From NCBI GenBank assembly GCA_963775235.1, contig CAVZHY010000002.1:372001-436000 (forward strand): a stretch of 64,000 nucleotides of DNA. Direction: 5' to 3'. This document shows positions 36,758 to 45,752 of this stretch, in pieces (position 1 is the stretch's first letter; each line of letters opens with the position of its first letter). Made by a program: the position numbers and the translations under genes. Source of the stretch: JBBDMC01 sp963775235. Its GTDB lineage: Bacteria; Pseudomonadota; Alphaproteobacteria; Rhizobiales; Kaistiaceae. The notes beneath the pieces were generated by a model that saw only the letters and a list, made by a program, of their open reading frames with translations, did no database searches and was not told the DNA's origin.

Positions 36758-36857
36758 CCGATCCTGCGCCCGCCTGTACTTGACAGCCAGCTAACCTCGC
36801 GCGATCAAATTCGTCAATGAAATTGTCAACGATAACGATAACGATGAGGGCAGCCTG
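36758..36857. promoter_or_regulatory. Divergent control region between gntR and the dehydratase genes
   Basis: This AT-richer 100-bp spacer holds TTGTCAAC at 36823-36830 followed by three tandem AACGAT units at 36828-36845, then the ribosome site GAGGG and the ATG at 36858. The repeated hexamer is a candidate binding site for the adjacent GntR-type regulator or another factor. This is based only on position and pattern. Confidence 0.35.
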
Positions 36858-38010
36858 ATGCCCGAGGTCGACCAGGACTTCGGCCAGGCGGCCATGGACC
36901 GCATGCATGCGGCGTATCGCGACCGCCATGCCTTCGCGAAGGCGGCCAAGGCGAATGGGCGACGCGTCGTTGGCTACCTGTCAAACACCGTGCCGGTCGA
37001 AGTCATCCTCGCCGCCGGCATGGTGCCGGTGCGGGTTTCCGGGTTCCCGAACGACCGCGTGGACCTCGCGGACCGGACAATGGAGCGGTTCTTCCCGGGC
37101 CGGGTCCGCTCGATATACGACCAGGTGCTGCGCGGCGCGCTGAATTTTCTCGACCTTCTGGTCATTCCGCGCTGCGAAGAAGCATTTCTCCAGCTCTACT
37201 ATTTCCTTCTGGAAGCTCGCCGCCGCGAGCCACGCCGTGCGATGCCGGAGATCTACCTGTTCGACCTGCTGCAGACGCCTGGCAAGCTGACCGAGGAATA
37301 TGACCACGACCGCGTCCAGGCGTTCCGCGAGAGGATCGAGAAACTGGGCGGCCACCCGATCGGGGACGAAGCGATCGGCGATGCGATCGGGGCCGTGGAT
37401 CGCAGCCGGCGCCTGCTTGCTCGACTGAACGAATTGCGCGTGGAGGAGCCGCCAAGGCTGTCGGGCCTGGACATGTTGCGTGTCGTCGGCGCGGTGGAGT
37501 TTTTGGATCGGGACGACCACTCGGCCGACGTGCGAGAGCTGGTGAGCAGCGAGCTGCCGCCCTTGAGTTCTGGGCCACGCCTGGCCATCAAGGGAACGCC
37601 CGTCGATTGGGACGGACTCCATCAGGTGGTCGAGGAGTGCGGCGCCCACATCGTTTTCGACGACCACAGCTGGGGCGACCGACTGTTCGAGATGCGTGTG
37701 CCAGTGAATGACGCGCCGATCGCTGCACTGGCATGTGCCTATCGGGACCGCGCCATAAGCGTGCGCTCCTACCCCCAGAAGGCGCTCGACGCTGAGTTCG
37801 TCGCCAAGGTCAAAAGGCTGCGCCTCGACGGCGTCATCTTCTTCCTCGAGGAATGGGACGATACGCTCGGGTGGGACTACCCCAATCAGAAGCGGATGCT
37901 GGACGACTTGGGGTGCCGTCCGTCCTGCTGGCGGCCAGTCCTATTTTGAACCGGACAGAGCGGCCCAGCAGCGCGCAATCTTGGGATTGCTCGACGCGAT
38001 AAGAAATCGG
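36858..38010 (+). pseudogene. 2-hydroxyacyl-CoA dehydratase / benzoyl-CoA-reductase-type subunit, frameshifted at the C-terminus
   Basis: The first ~350 residues match the 2-hydroxyacyl-CoA dehydratase D-component/BcrB-BcrC family: GYLSNTVPVEVILAAGMVPVR near the start, VIPRCEEAFLQLYYF with a likely cluster Cys, ECGAHIVFDDHSWGDR and ALACAYRD with further Cys. The family binds FeS clusters and needs a separate ATP-dependent activator, not seen here. Near 37915 and 37938 two one-base losses break the end. The expected VPSVLLAA and SYFEPDRAAQQRAILGLL lie in other frames. The natural end is uncertain. Confidence 0.75.
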
Positions 38011-38039
38011 CAAGGGGCGTCGGACCCATCAGCCGCGCC

Positions 38040-39394
38040 AGCCGCGTTTGGCGTGACGTCGAAAGGCGAACCGCGGCCCCAGAACGCCGTGCCCGAGAGC
38101 GCGCGACCGGCCCGAGGACGTGCTGCCGGCCACGGAACTGGCACGGCTCAAGCAGCGCGAGTGGTTCGACGGAGTTCCGAACGCACGTCATCGAGGAAGG
38201 CGAACCGTACGTCGTCGCGACGGCGGTTTCACCCCACGAGATATTCCACGTGCTCGGCGTGCCCGTCGTCTCCAATGCCTGGTATTCGTCGGTGATCGCG
38301 GCGAAGCGCCTCTCGCCTCATTACTTCGACTAATGGACGCGCTCGGCTTTCCGCCGGGACTGCCGCGATACGACAGCCTGCCGTTCATCGCCACGCTCGA
38401 CGGGGATCCGGGCCTCGCGCCCTACGGCGGGCTGCCAAGGCCGGCGCTCTTCTCGATCGTTTGCGCGGCGACTATACGCAGCGAATTTTCGAGCAGTGGG
38501 GTGCGGCCTTTGACGCGCCGGTCGCATTCCTCGACGCCCGTCGCAGACCCGGCTCGTCCCTGACTGGTTCCGCCTCGGCCAGCACGATTGGGAGGAGTTG
38601 TATGAGACCCATCGCCTCGACTTCCAGGTGAAGCAGCTGCAGGCACTATCGCTCGATCGGAAACCTACCGGAAGCCCTTCGACATGACGAATTCGCCCGC
38701 CAGATGACGCCATCAACACGGACCGGCGAAATGATCGCGGAAGCACGCGATCTCGTGCCGCCGCCCGGCCTGCCCGGTTCCCCTCACAGAGCAGCTCACC
38801 AACGTCATGGCCTGCACCTGGCACCGCGGGTCACAGTGGTCGGTCGACCAGGCGACGCGATACCGCGACGATGTCAAGGCCCGAACGTGTCCGGCAAGGG
38901 CAGGCACTGTCCGGACGAACGGGTCCGGCTCCTTTGGGTCAACAACGGGCTGTGGTTCAACACCGGCTTCTACCGGGCGTTCGAGGAAAGCCTTGGCGCG
39001 GTGTTCGTATGGTCCATGTACACGAATTATTTTTCAGACGGATATCGCAAGTACTTCCGCGACGACCCGCTGCGGGCGCTCGCCGCGCGCCACATCAGCA
39101 TGAACGAGCAGCTTCACCTCCCCCCATGGATGGCCGGATGGATCCTGCAGCAGGCCCGCGACTTTGGCGCTGACGGAGCGGTCATGCTGGTTCCGATCGG
39201 CGACAGGTTGTCCGCGTACGGCTGCAAGTTGGCGGCCATGGCGCTGGAAGAAGCCGGTATGCCGGTCCTCTGCCTGGAAGCGAGCATGGTAGACGCACGT
39301 CTTTGGGACGACGCCGAAAATGAAAGGCCTCGTTTCCGATTTCGTCGCGAACCGCATCGGTGCGTCGCAGACCGCCCGCATGGCCGTGAACTGA
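38040..39394 (+). pseudogene. Second 2-hydroxyacyl-CoA dehydratase / benzoyl-CoA-reductase-type subunit, many frameshifts
   Basis: Conserved pieces occur in order but in shifting frames: EDVLPATELARLKQREWF (~38115), VIEEGEPYVVATAVSPHEIF (~38190), MDALGFPPGLPRYDSLPF (38333), RLRGDYTQRIFEQW (~38450), LVPDWFRLGQHDWEELYET (~38560), EQLTNVMACTWHRGSQWS (~38795), RVRLLWVNNGLWFNTGFY (~38925) to about 39340, and FVANRIGASQTARMAVN ending at 39394. Seven or more indels are needed. The order matches the partner subunit of a two-subunit dehydratase/reductase. The start is not defined; the left coordinate is an estimate. Confidence 0.72.
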
Positions 39395-39409
39395 ACGCGC
39401 GGATCGCCG

Positions 39410-40622
39410 ATGAAACGCCCTCTCGACGGTATCCGGGTCCTCGACTTCACTCACGCTCTTGCGGGACCTTTTTGCACGTATCATCTCGCCCTGCTCGGCG
39501 CCGATGTGGTCAAGGTCGAGAGGCCCGGTGTGGGCGACGATTTTCGTCACTACTCGTTGCATCCCGGACTGCCCGGATTGAGTGCGCCTTTCGTTGCCGC
39601 CAACAGTGGCAAACGGTCGATCGCAATCGATCTGAAGGCGCCGGCGGCATCCGAGGTCCTGCCGTCGCCTCATTCACAGATCGGATGTGGTGGTGGAGAA
39701 TTTCCGTCCGGGTGTGCCGAAGAAGCTTGGCATTGACTGGGAAGCGGTCAAGGAAATCAACCCGCGGATCGTCTATTGCTCGATCACCGGATTTGGGCAG
39801 AACGGCTCGATGCGCGACTGGCCTGCCTATGATCACGTCGTGCAGGCCGTCTCCGGGGTGATGATGACCAATGGCGAACCCGGCGGCGGCCCGCTCAAAG
39901 TGGGCTTTCCGCTATCCGACACGTTCTCGGGGTTCATGGCCGCCTACGCGATCCTGGCCGCCCTTCTCCAGCGGGGGTCCGAGGGAGAGGGTCAGGCCAT
40001 CGACGTCAGCCTCATGGATGCAACGATGGTCATGCTGGCACAGGTCGTCGCCGGAACCGCCCTGACCGGACAGGCGCCGAAACGGACCGGCAATCGCGGC
40101 TTCCGACTGGTGTCAACCTCGGATACCTACAAGACCCGCGACGGCTATCTCGCGATCGGTGCCAACCACCAGCATCAGGTCGTCAACCTGTTCAAGGTCC
40201 TGGGGACGGAGCATCTGCTGGCCGATCCGCGCTTCGCGACCGATGCGGCCCGCATCGAAAACAACGACACCCTGCACGAGATCCTCACCGGAATATTTGC
40301 CGCCCGATCTGCGGCGGAACTCGAACCCGCGCTGGTGCAGGCCCAGGTACCCGCCGGCCGCGTCCGCGGCCTTGATGAGGTGATTGACGACCCGCACGTT
40401 GCGGAACGCGGCCTGTTGGTAAAGACCGAGTTGCCGAACGGGCAATTCAGCCGCATCGTAGGCAAAGGCTATCGTTCAACCGCCGATGAACCGGCTGTGG
40501 CGATTGCCGCGCCCCAGCTCGGCGAACACGCCGACGACATCCTCGCCGAACTCGGCTACACACGTGATGAGGTCGCACGGCTGAAATCGAAGATCGCGTT
40601 CGCCATCGATGCTGCCGGTTAG
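39410..40622 (+). pseudogene. CaiB/BaiF-type (family III) CoA-transferase, one frameshift
   Basis: Family III CoA-transferases move CoA between organic acids. The N-terminal frame (GIRVLDFTHALAGPFCTYHL, then ADVVKVERPGVGDD and NSGKRSIAIDLK) runs from the ATG at 39410 to about 39660. The continuation SDVVVENFRPGVPKKLGIDW and the rest, including the DVSLMDA segment and the C-terminal domain, is in another frame to 40622. Removing one base in the CC near 39662 gives EVLRRLIHRSDVVVENF and a protein of about 404 residues. It lies 15 bp after the dehydratase pair, a common partner arrangement. Confidence 0.82.
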
Positions 40623-40673
40623 ACGCAGCCATCCCGCGGCGGCCACGGGCATCACGCAGCAATCGGGCGTAAG

Positions 40674-41435
40674 ATGAGGATCAGCGGAACGCCAACCCTC
40701 GTCACCGGCGCGGCCTCCGGCCTCGGCGCGGCGACGGCTCGGCTTCTCGCTGAGCTTGGCGCTCGCGTTGCAGTCCTTGATCGAGACGACGAGGCCGGCC
40801 GCGCCATTGCAAAGCAGATCGGTGGCGTCTTCTGCCGGTGCGACATCTGCGATGAGGCTGGTGCCAATGCCGCAATTGCCGCAGCGGCAACCGCTCACGG
40901 CCCGGCGCGGATTCTTGTCAACTGCGCCGGTGTCGGGGGCGCGTCCCGCATCGTCGGCCGCGAAGGCCCTATGCCGCTCGACGCCTTCGCCGCGATCATT
41001 CGGGTGAATCTCGTCGGCACCTTCAACATGATCAGGCTGGCGGCAACGCACATGACCGGCCTTGACCCGCTCGAGACCGGCGAGCGCGGCGTCATCATCT
41101 CGACCGCCTCGGTCGCCGCCTTCGAGGGGCAGATCGGCCAGGCTGCCTATAGCGCGTCGAAGGGCGGGATCGTCTCCCTGACGCTGCCGGCAGCACGCGA
41201 ATTGGCCCGCTTTGGCATTCGCGTGCTCGCCGTCGCGCCCGGTCTGTTCGCGACTCCGCTGCTCGAAGAGCTCCCGGCGGAGGCACAGGCAGGCCTTGCC
41301 GCCGCCATTCCGTTTCCCGCTCGTCTCGGCGCTCCGTCGGAGTTCGCCGACCTCATCGCGGCGATGATCGCCAATCCCTACCTGAATGGGGAAACGGTGC
41401 GCCTCGATGGCGCTCTTCGCCTGCAGCCGAAGTGA
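40674..41435 (+). CDS. Short-chain dehydrogenase/reductase (3-hydroxyacyl-CoA dehydrogenase type 2-like)
   Basis: This 253-residue NAD(P)-dependent oxidoreductase has the Rossmann motif TGAASGLG near residues 11-18, NCAGVGG near 83-89, the catalytic Ser in ISTASVAAFEGQ and Tyr/Lys in YSASKGG. The overall look, including VAPGLFATPLLEELP, matches type-2 3-hydroxyacyl-CoA dehydrogenases that oxidise short or branched hydroxyacyl-CoAs. It is intact and follows the CoA-transferase by 51 bp on the same strand, converging with the CoA ligase gene. Confidence 0.9.
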   Translation: MRISGTPTLVTGAASGLGAATARLLAELGARVAVLDRDDEAGRAIAKQIGGVFCRCDICDEAGANAAIAAAATAHGPARILVNCAGVGGASRIVGREGPMPLDAFAAIIRVNLVGTFNMIRLAATHMTGLDPLETGERGVIISTASVAAFEGQIGQAAYSASKGGIVSLTLPAARELARFGIRVLAVAPGLFATPLLEELPAEAQAGLAAAIPFPARLGAPSEFADLIAAMIANPYLNGETVRLDGALRLQPK

Positions 41436-41439
41436 CGCT

Positions 41440-43319
41440 CTACGGGCTCTCGTCCACCCCGATGGTCCGTGGCGAGCCACGGTAGAGTTCCTCGACCAGG
41501 TCCGCCCGGTGACGCAACATTGCCCGTTGGTTGATTGAGCCCTTGTCGGTCATCTCGCCTCGATCGATCGACGGCGGCTCGGCCAGCAGAAGGATGCGTC
41601 GGACCAGGGTCGACGACCCGGTGCTGCCACGGGCCAAAGAGGCCAGTCGCTCGGCAAATTGGTCGCGCACACGTTGGTCAGCGAGGACCACCTCCGGCGA
41701 GGCATGCGCGGGCAAGCCTTTCGCCAGCATCCGACAGGCGCCGAGATCAGGGATCACAAGCGCACCGACGAACTCGCGGTCGAGACCGGTGACGACCACG
41801 TCGCGCACGACGTCGCCAAAATGGTTGATGAAGCCGGTACGCAACTGACCGACGTTCACCCACGTTCCGGTTCTCAGTTTGAAGTTTTCGGCAATGCGGC
41901 CGTCGAAATAGAAGCCCTTGGAAGCATCCGCCGGATCGGCAAAACGCAAGGCATCGCCCAGGCGATAGAACCCTTCGTCGTCGAACGCTTTGGCCGTCAG
42001 TTCGGTGTCCCGCCAATATCCGGGTGTCACGCTCGGCCCTTTGATACGGGCCTCAAGCTTGTCATCCACCGGCGCGAGCTTCAGCTCGAACTCCCCGCGC
42101 CGGGACACCGACATTGCCGGCGACGCGCTGGTCTGTGGTGCACATCAGCGCAAAGGGCGCGGTCTCCGTCGCTCCGAGACCCGCCGCAAGCAGAATACGT
42201 TCACCGGTGGCTTGCACCGCCAGTTCCTCCAGCGCGTCCCATGTATGCTGGGCGAGACCGGCGCCGGCGTACATCATGTAGTTCAGCCGGCTGAAGAAAC
42301 GCTCCCGCAGCGCGCGGTCTGATCTCAGGTGCGGGATCAGTTCCTCGAAATCCTTTCGGCACGTTGAAATACCAGGTCGGCGCAACCTCCTTCAGATTGC
42401 GGACCGTCTTGCCGATGCCCTCATGGGTGGGGCGCCCATCGTCGATGTAGAAGCTTCCCCCGTTGTTAAGCACCATGTTGAAGACTTTGTTGCCCCCGGC
42501 GGTATGATTCCAGGGCGCCCAATCCAGCACGATCGGCGGTTCGTCCTGCATGAAGGCGTAGCAGTCGCGCACCATCTCCTGGTTGGAGCAGATCATGCGC
42601 TGGGTGTTGATGACCGCCTTCGGCGAGCCCGTGGACCCGGAGGTAAACAGGAACTTGGCGATCGTATCCGGACCAACCGCGTCGTAGGCTGCGTCAACCG
42701 CGCTGCTCTCTTCGGTGGCAACGAGTTCCGCGAACGTCGCGCCCCTCCGCCCTGCCACCGGGTTAGCGACGACGATCACCGGAATGCCGGCGGGAATGGC
42801 CGCGTTGATGGCCGCAGTGTAAGGATTGCCATCGGCGGCGAAGACGAGCCCCGGCGTCAGCAGTGCCGCAATGTCTTTCAGCTTGCTGAAGTCCGCCGAC
42901 ACCAGAGAGTAGGCCGTCGAAATCGGCGCATACGGCACGCCGACGTACTGAGCCGCCAGCCCCAGGAGAGCGTGTTCAAGGTCGTTGCCCGAGAGGATCA
43001 CCAGGGGCCGCTCGGCCGACAGGCCGAAGCCCAGGAGCGCTTCGCCCAGACGCCGCACCCGCGCGAGCGTTTCTCCATACGTCAGCGTGCGCCACGCACC
43101 ATCGTCACCCCGATCGGCCAGATACACCCGTTCGGGCGCTGTCGTAGCGTATTGGACGAGGCGCTCGGTCAGCTTCTCAGGATAGGGACCGAGTTCGGCC
43201 GCCTGGCGCACGCGGACCGTGCCATCCGGCCGCCTTTCGACGCGAATATCCGGCTGCCACAGCCGGACCTTGCGAAGCGGCGCGTCCTCGACGCGCGCTG
43301 CCCGAGCGACGGTGCTCAT
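41440..43319 (-). pseudogene. Feruloyl-CoA-synthetase-like acyl-CoA ligase, two frameshifts
   Basis: The N-terminal ~320 residues (adenylation motif FTSGSTGSPKAV, then LDWAPWNHTAGGN) read from 43319. Near 42353 one extra base shifts the frame (PKGF to EELIPHLRSDRAL). The middle part contains LAAGLGATETAPF. Near 42091 a second extra base shifts it again (GVPARGV to ELKLAPVDDKLEARI), and the C-terminal part runs to 41440. The whole resembles feruloyl-CoA synthetases, which activate hydroxycinnamates for side-chain shortening. Restored length is about 625 residues. Confidence 0.8.
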
Positions 43320-43536
43320 GGAGCCTTCCTCCGGGCGCGGTCAAACGCTGTTGTCTGACGGCCGCCGGCCCTCCCGGCAACCATTTTCCGTTGGCGGCAA
43401 TCTTGACATGGCATCGGCTATTTCGTCCACTAGGAAACTAATTGGTCTGCACGCGGGTAAAAGCCGGTGCGGCGGCGCGATCCGAACGGGGTAATCGACG
43501 ACCTCGAACCGGATTGGCAAGGGGAAACGACGGCGC
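43320..43536. promoter_or_regulatory. Divergent control region between the CoA ligase and crotonase genes
   Basis: The 217-bp spacer has a TTGACA at 43403-43408 but no strong -10 at standard spacing, and an imperfect inverted repeat TTTC-N9-GAAA at 43421-43437. A MarR-type regulator is encoded two genes downstream, and such regulators often bind short inverted repeats in front of hydroxycinnamate genes. The assignment is tentative. Confidence 0.3.
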
Positions 43537-44322
43537 TTGGCCGACCTGCTCGTCACATATTCGCTGGATGGCGATGTTGCCCTGATCGGCCTCAACCGCC
43601 CTGCCAAGCGCAACGCCGTGTCCGACGCGGTGATTGAAGCGTTGGCCGTTGTCGTTGACCGCGCTGGCCGCGAAGCAAAGGCCGCCGTCATCTATGGTGC
43701 CGGCGATCATTTTTGCGCCGGCCTTGACCTTGCCGAGCACGTCGAGAAGACCCCGATCGAAGGCATCCAGGGGTCACGCCGCTGGCACGCGGTGTTCGAC
43801 AGCATCCAGCGCGGCGCGATTCCCTTCATTGCCAGCCTGCACGGCGCTGTCGTTGGCGGCGGTCTCGAACTCGCCGCCTCGACGCACATCCGCGTCGCCG
43901 ACCGCACCGCGTTCTTTGCCCTGCCGGAGGGTCAGCGCGGTATCTTCGTCGGCGGCAGCGGATCGGTGAAAGTCGCCCGGCTCATGAGCGTCGCCCGTAT
44001 GACCGACCTGATGTTGACCGGACGGGTGCTGAGCGCCGACGAGGCGGAGCGTTGCAACCTGGTTCAGTACGTCGTCGAAGCTGGCGGAGCGCTCGACAAG
44101 GCCAGAGAGATCGCCCGCACCGCGGCCGGCAACGCGGCGCTTTCGAACTACGCGATCATCAACGCCCTGCCGCGCATCCAGGATATGGCTCAGGACGATG
44201 GCCTGTTTGTCGAATCGATCGTCGCCGCCTTCACCCAGAGCGGCCCCGAGGCGACGGAGCGGCTCAAGGCATTTCTCGACAAGCGAGCCGCTCCACTCGC
44301 CGTGCCCGGCAAGACGCGGTGA
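43537..44322 (+). CDS. Enoyl-CoA hydratase/isomerase (crotonase) family protein
   Basis: This 261-residue crotonase has both oxyanion-hole segments, GDHFCAGLDLAEH (about residues 57-69) and HGAVVGGGLELAASTHIRVAD (about 104-124). In place of the Glu pair of enoyl-CoA hydratase, the GQRGIFVGGSGSVKVARL segment differs from canonical hydratases, so the reaction may be hydration, isomerisation or hydrolysis. Translation starts at a TTG at 43537 with GGGGAAACG before it. The MarR gene follows 8 bp after the stop. Divergence from a feruloyl-CoA-synthetase-like gene suggests a role in phenylpropenoyl-CoA side-chain shortening. Confidence 0.87.
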   Translation: MADLLVTYSLDGDVALIGLNRPAKRNAVSDAVIEALAVVVDRAGREAKAAVIYGAGDHFCAGLDLAEHVEKTPIEGIQGSRRWHAVFDSIQRGAIPFIASLHGAVVGGGLELAASTHIRVADRTAFFALPEGQRGIFVGGSGSVKVARLMSVARMTDLMLTGRVLSADEAERCNLVQYVVEAGGALDKAREIARTAAGNAALSNYAIINALPRIQDMAQDDGLFVESIVAAFTQSGPEATERLKAFLDKRAAPLAVPGKTR

Positions 44323-44330
44323 GGCGGACG

Positions 44331-44867
44331 ATGGTCGCTGCTCAGGAGCTTGGCTTGGTCGACGGTAGTGACGCGGATACCGGACTCCGCGCGGCCCGCG
44401 GCGCGGCTACCGGCCCGCGGGTCGCATTCGGGCCACTGTCCGACCTCAGCGGCTTCATGCTGCGGCTGACACAGCTCCAGGTGTTCGAGTTGTTCTTCGC
44501 CGCCTTCGATCCGCGCCAGGTCCGGCCGGGCCAGATCGGCATCCTCATCGCGATCGGCAGCAATCCGGGCATCCGTCAGGGCGTGCTCGCCGACGCGTTG
44601 CACATCAAATGGTCAAACATGGCCAAGATCGTGCGTTTGCTCGAAGGCGACGGGCTGATCGAGCGGAGGGTCCCCGCCAGCGACCGGCGGGCTGTCGAGT
44701 TGCGGCTGACACGGGCGGGACGCACTTTCGTGCGACGCATCCTGCCCGCCATCAAGGCCAACGATCGGGCGGCCACCCGCGCGCTCACAACCCGTGAACG
44801 CGAAACGTTGATGCGCCTTCTGCGCAAGATGGCCGGGCAAGACGAACGGGCGGGGGACGGCGTTTGA
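44331..44867 (+). CDS. MarR-family transcription regulator
   Basis: This 178-residue protein has a winged helix-turn-helix (IRQGVLADALHIKWSNMAKIV, then the wing ERRVPASDRRAVELRLT) at about residues 80-130, preceded by a ~30-residue variable N-terminus and followed by dimerisation helices. MarR proteins in hydroxycinnamate operons are usually repressors released by a CoA thioester. The start is the ATG at 44331. The stop overlaps the next start as TGATG. Confidence 0.88.
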   Translation: MVAAQELGLVDGSDADTGLRAARGAATGPRVAFGPLSDLSGFMLRLTQLQVFELFFAAFDPRQVRPGQIGILIAIGSNPGIRQGVLADALHIKWSNMAKIVRLLEGDGLIERRVPASDRRAVELRLTRAGRTFVRRILPAIKANDRAATRALTTRERETLMRLLRKMAGQDERAGDGV

Positions 44868-45736
44868 TGCTGAACCTCGACGACATCGTCGCCATCGACG
44901 TACACGCGCATGCCGAGGAGCCGTGCGGCACCCACGGTGATGACGGCTACGACGACTTCCAGGCGGCGATGGCAGCTTATTTCAAGGCGCCATACACGTA
45001 CCCGCCAACCGTACCCGAGACGGCCGCCTACTATCGCGAGCGCAAGATCGCCTGCGTCATCTTCCCGGTCAACTCGGAGCGACAGACCGGCTTCCGTCGA
45101 TATTCCAACGAGGAGCTCGCCGAACTGGCCGCGGAATACTCCGACATCCTTATCCCCTTCGCTTCGATCGACCCTGCCAAAGGCCAGGCCGGCGCCCGCG
45201 AGGCGCGGCGGCTCGTGGCCGATTTCGGTATACGCGGCTTCAAATTCCATCCGACCATGCAGGGCTTCTACCCGAACGACCGCGATGCCTATGTGATCTA
45301 CGAGGCGATCGCCGAAGCCGGCGTACCCGCCCTCTTCCACACCGGCCAGACGGCTGTCGGCTCGGGAATGCGCGGCGGGAATGGCATGCGGCTGAAGTAT
45401 TCGAACCCGATGTACCTCGACGATGTCGCGGTCGATTTTCCGGACATGCCCATCATCCTGGCGCACCCCTCCTTCCCCTGGCAGGAGGAAGCGCTGGCCG
45501 TCGCCCAGCACAAGCCCAACGTCTACATCGACCTGTCCGGCTGGTCGCCGAAGTACTTCCCGCCGATCCTGGTGAAATACGCCAACTCGATACTCAAGCA
45601 CAAAGTGCTGTTCGGGTCGGATTGGCCCGGGCTGACGCCGGACCGCTGGCTCGACGATTTCGCCCGGCTTGAGATCAAGCCCGAAGTCCGACCGCTTATC
45701 CTGAAGGAAAATGCACGTAGCCTGCTGAAGCTATGA
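44867..45736 (+). CDS. Amidohydrolase family TIM-barrel hydrolase or decarboxylase
   Basis: This 289-residue protein keeps the N-terminal His-x-His metal motif (IDVHAHAEEP), then GFKFHPTMQGFYPND, the mid-barrel FHTGQT and AHPSFPWQEEA segments, and FGSDWPGLTPDRW with the catalytic Asp. This set matches amidohydrolase-2 enzymes such as lactone hydrolases and aromatic-acid decarboxylases. The start is the ATG at 44867, overlapping the MarR stop (TGATG), so the two are co-translated. The substrate is unknown; a lactone or carboxylate from ring cleavage is likely from context. Confidence 0.85.
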   Translation: MLNLDDIVAIDVHAHAEEPCGTHGDDGYDDFQAAMAAYFKAPYTYPPTVPETAAYYRERKIACVIFPVNSERQTGFRRYSNEELAELAAEYSDILIPFASIDPAKGQAGAREARRLVADFGIRGFKFHPTMQGFYPNDRDAYVIYEAIAEAGVPALFHTGQTAVGSGMRGGNGMRLKYSNPMYLDDVAVDFPDMPIILAHPSFPWQEEALAVAQHKPNVYIDLSGWSPKYFPPILVKYANSILKHKVLFGSDWPGLTPDRWLDDFARLEIKPEVRPLILKENARSLLKL

Positions 45737-45752
45737 CAAGGGAGGAATTGTC

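Noticed and set aside
34444..44322. Catabolic genomic island with attachment sites or mobility genes
   Set aside because: No integrase, transposase, tRNA target or flanking direct repeat is visible, so horizontal transfer cannot be supported from the window.
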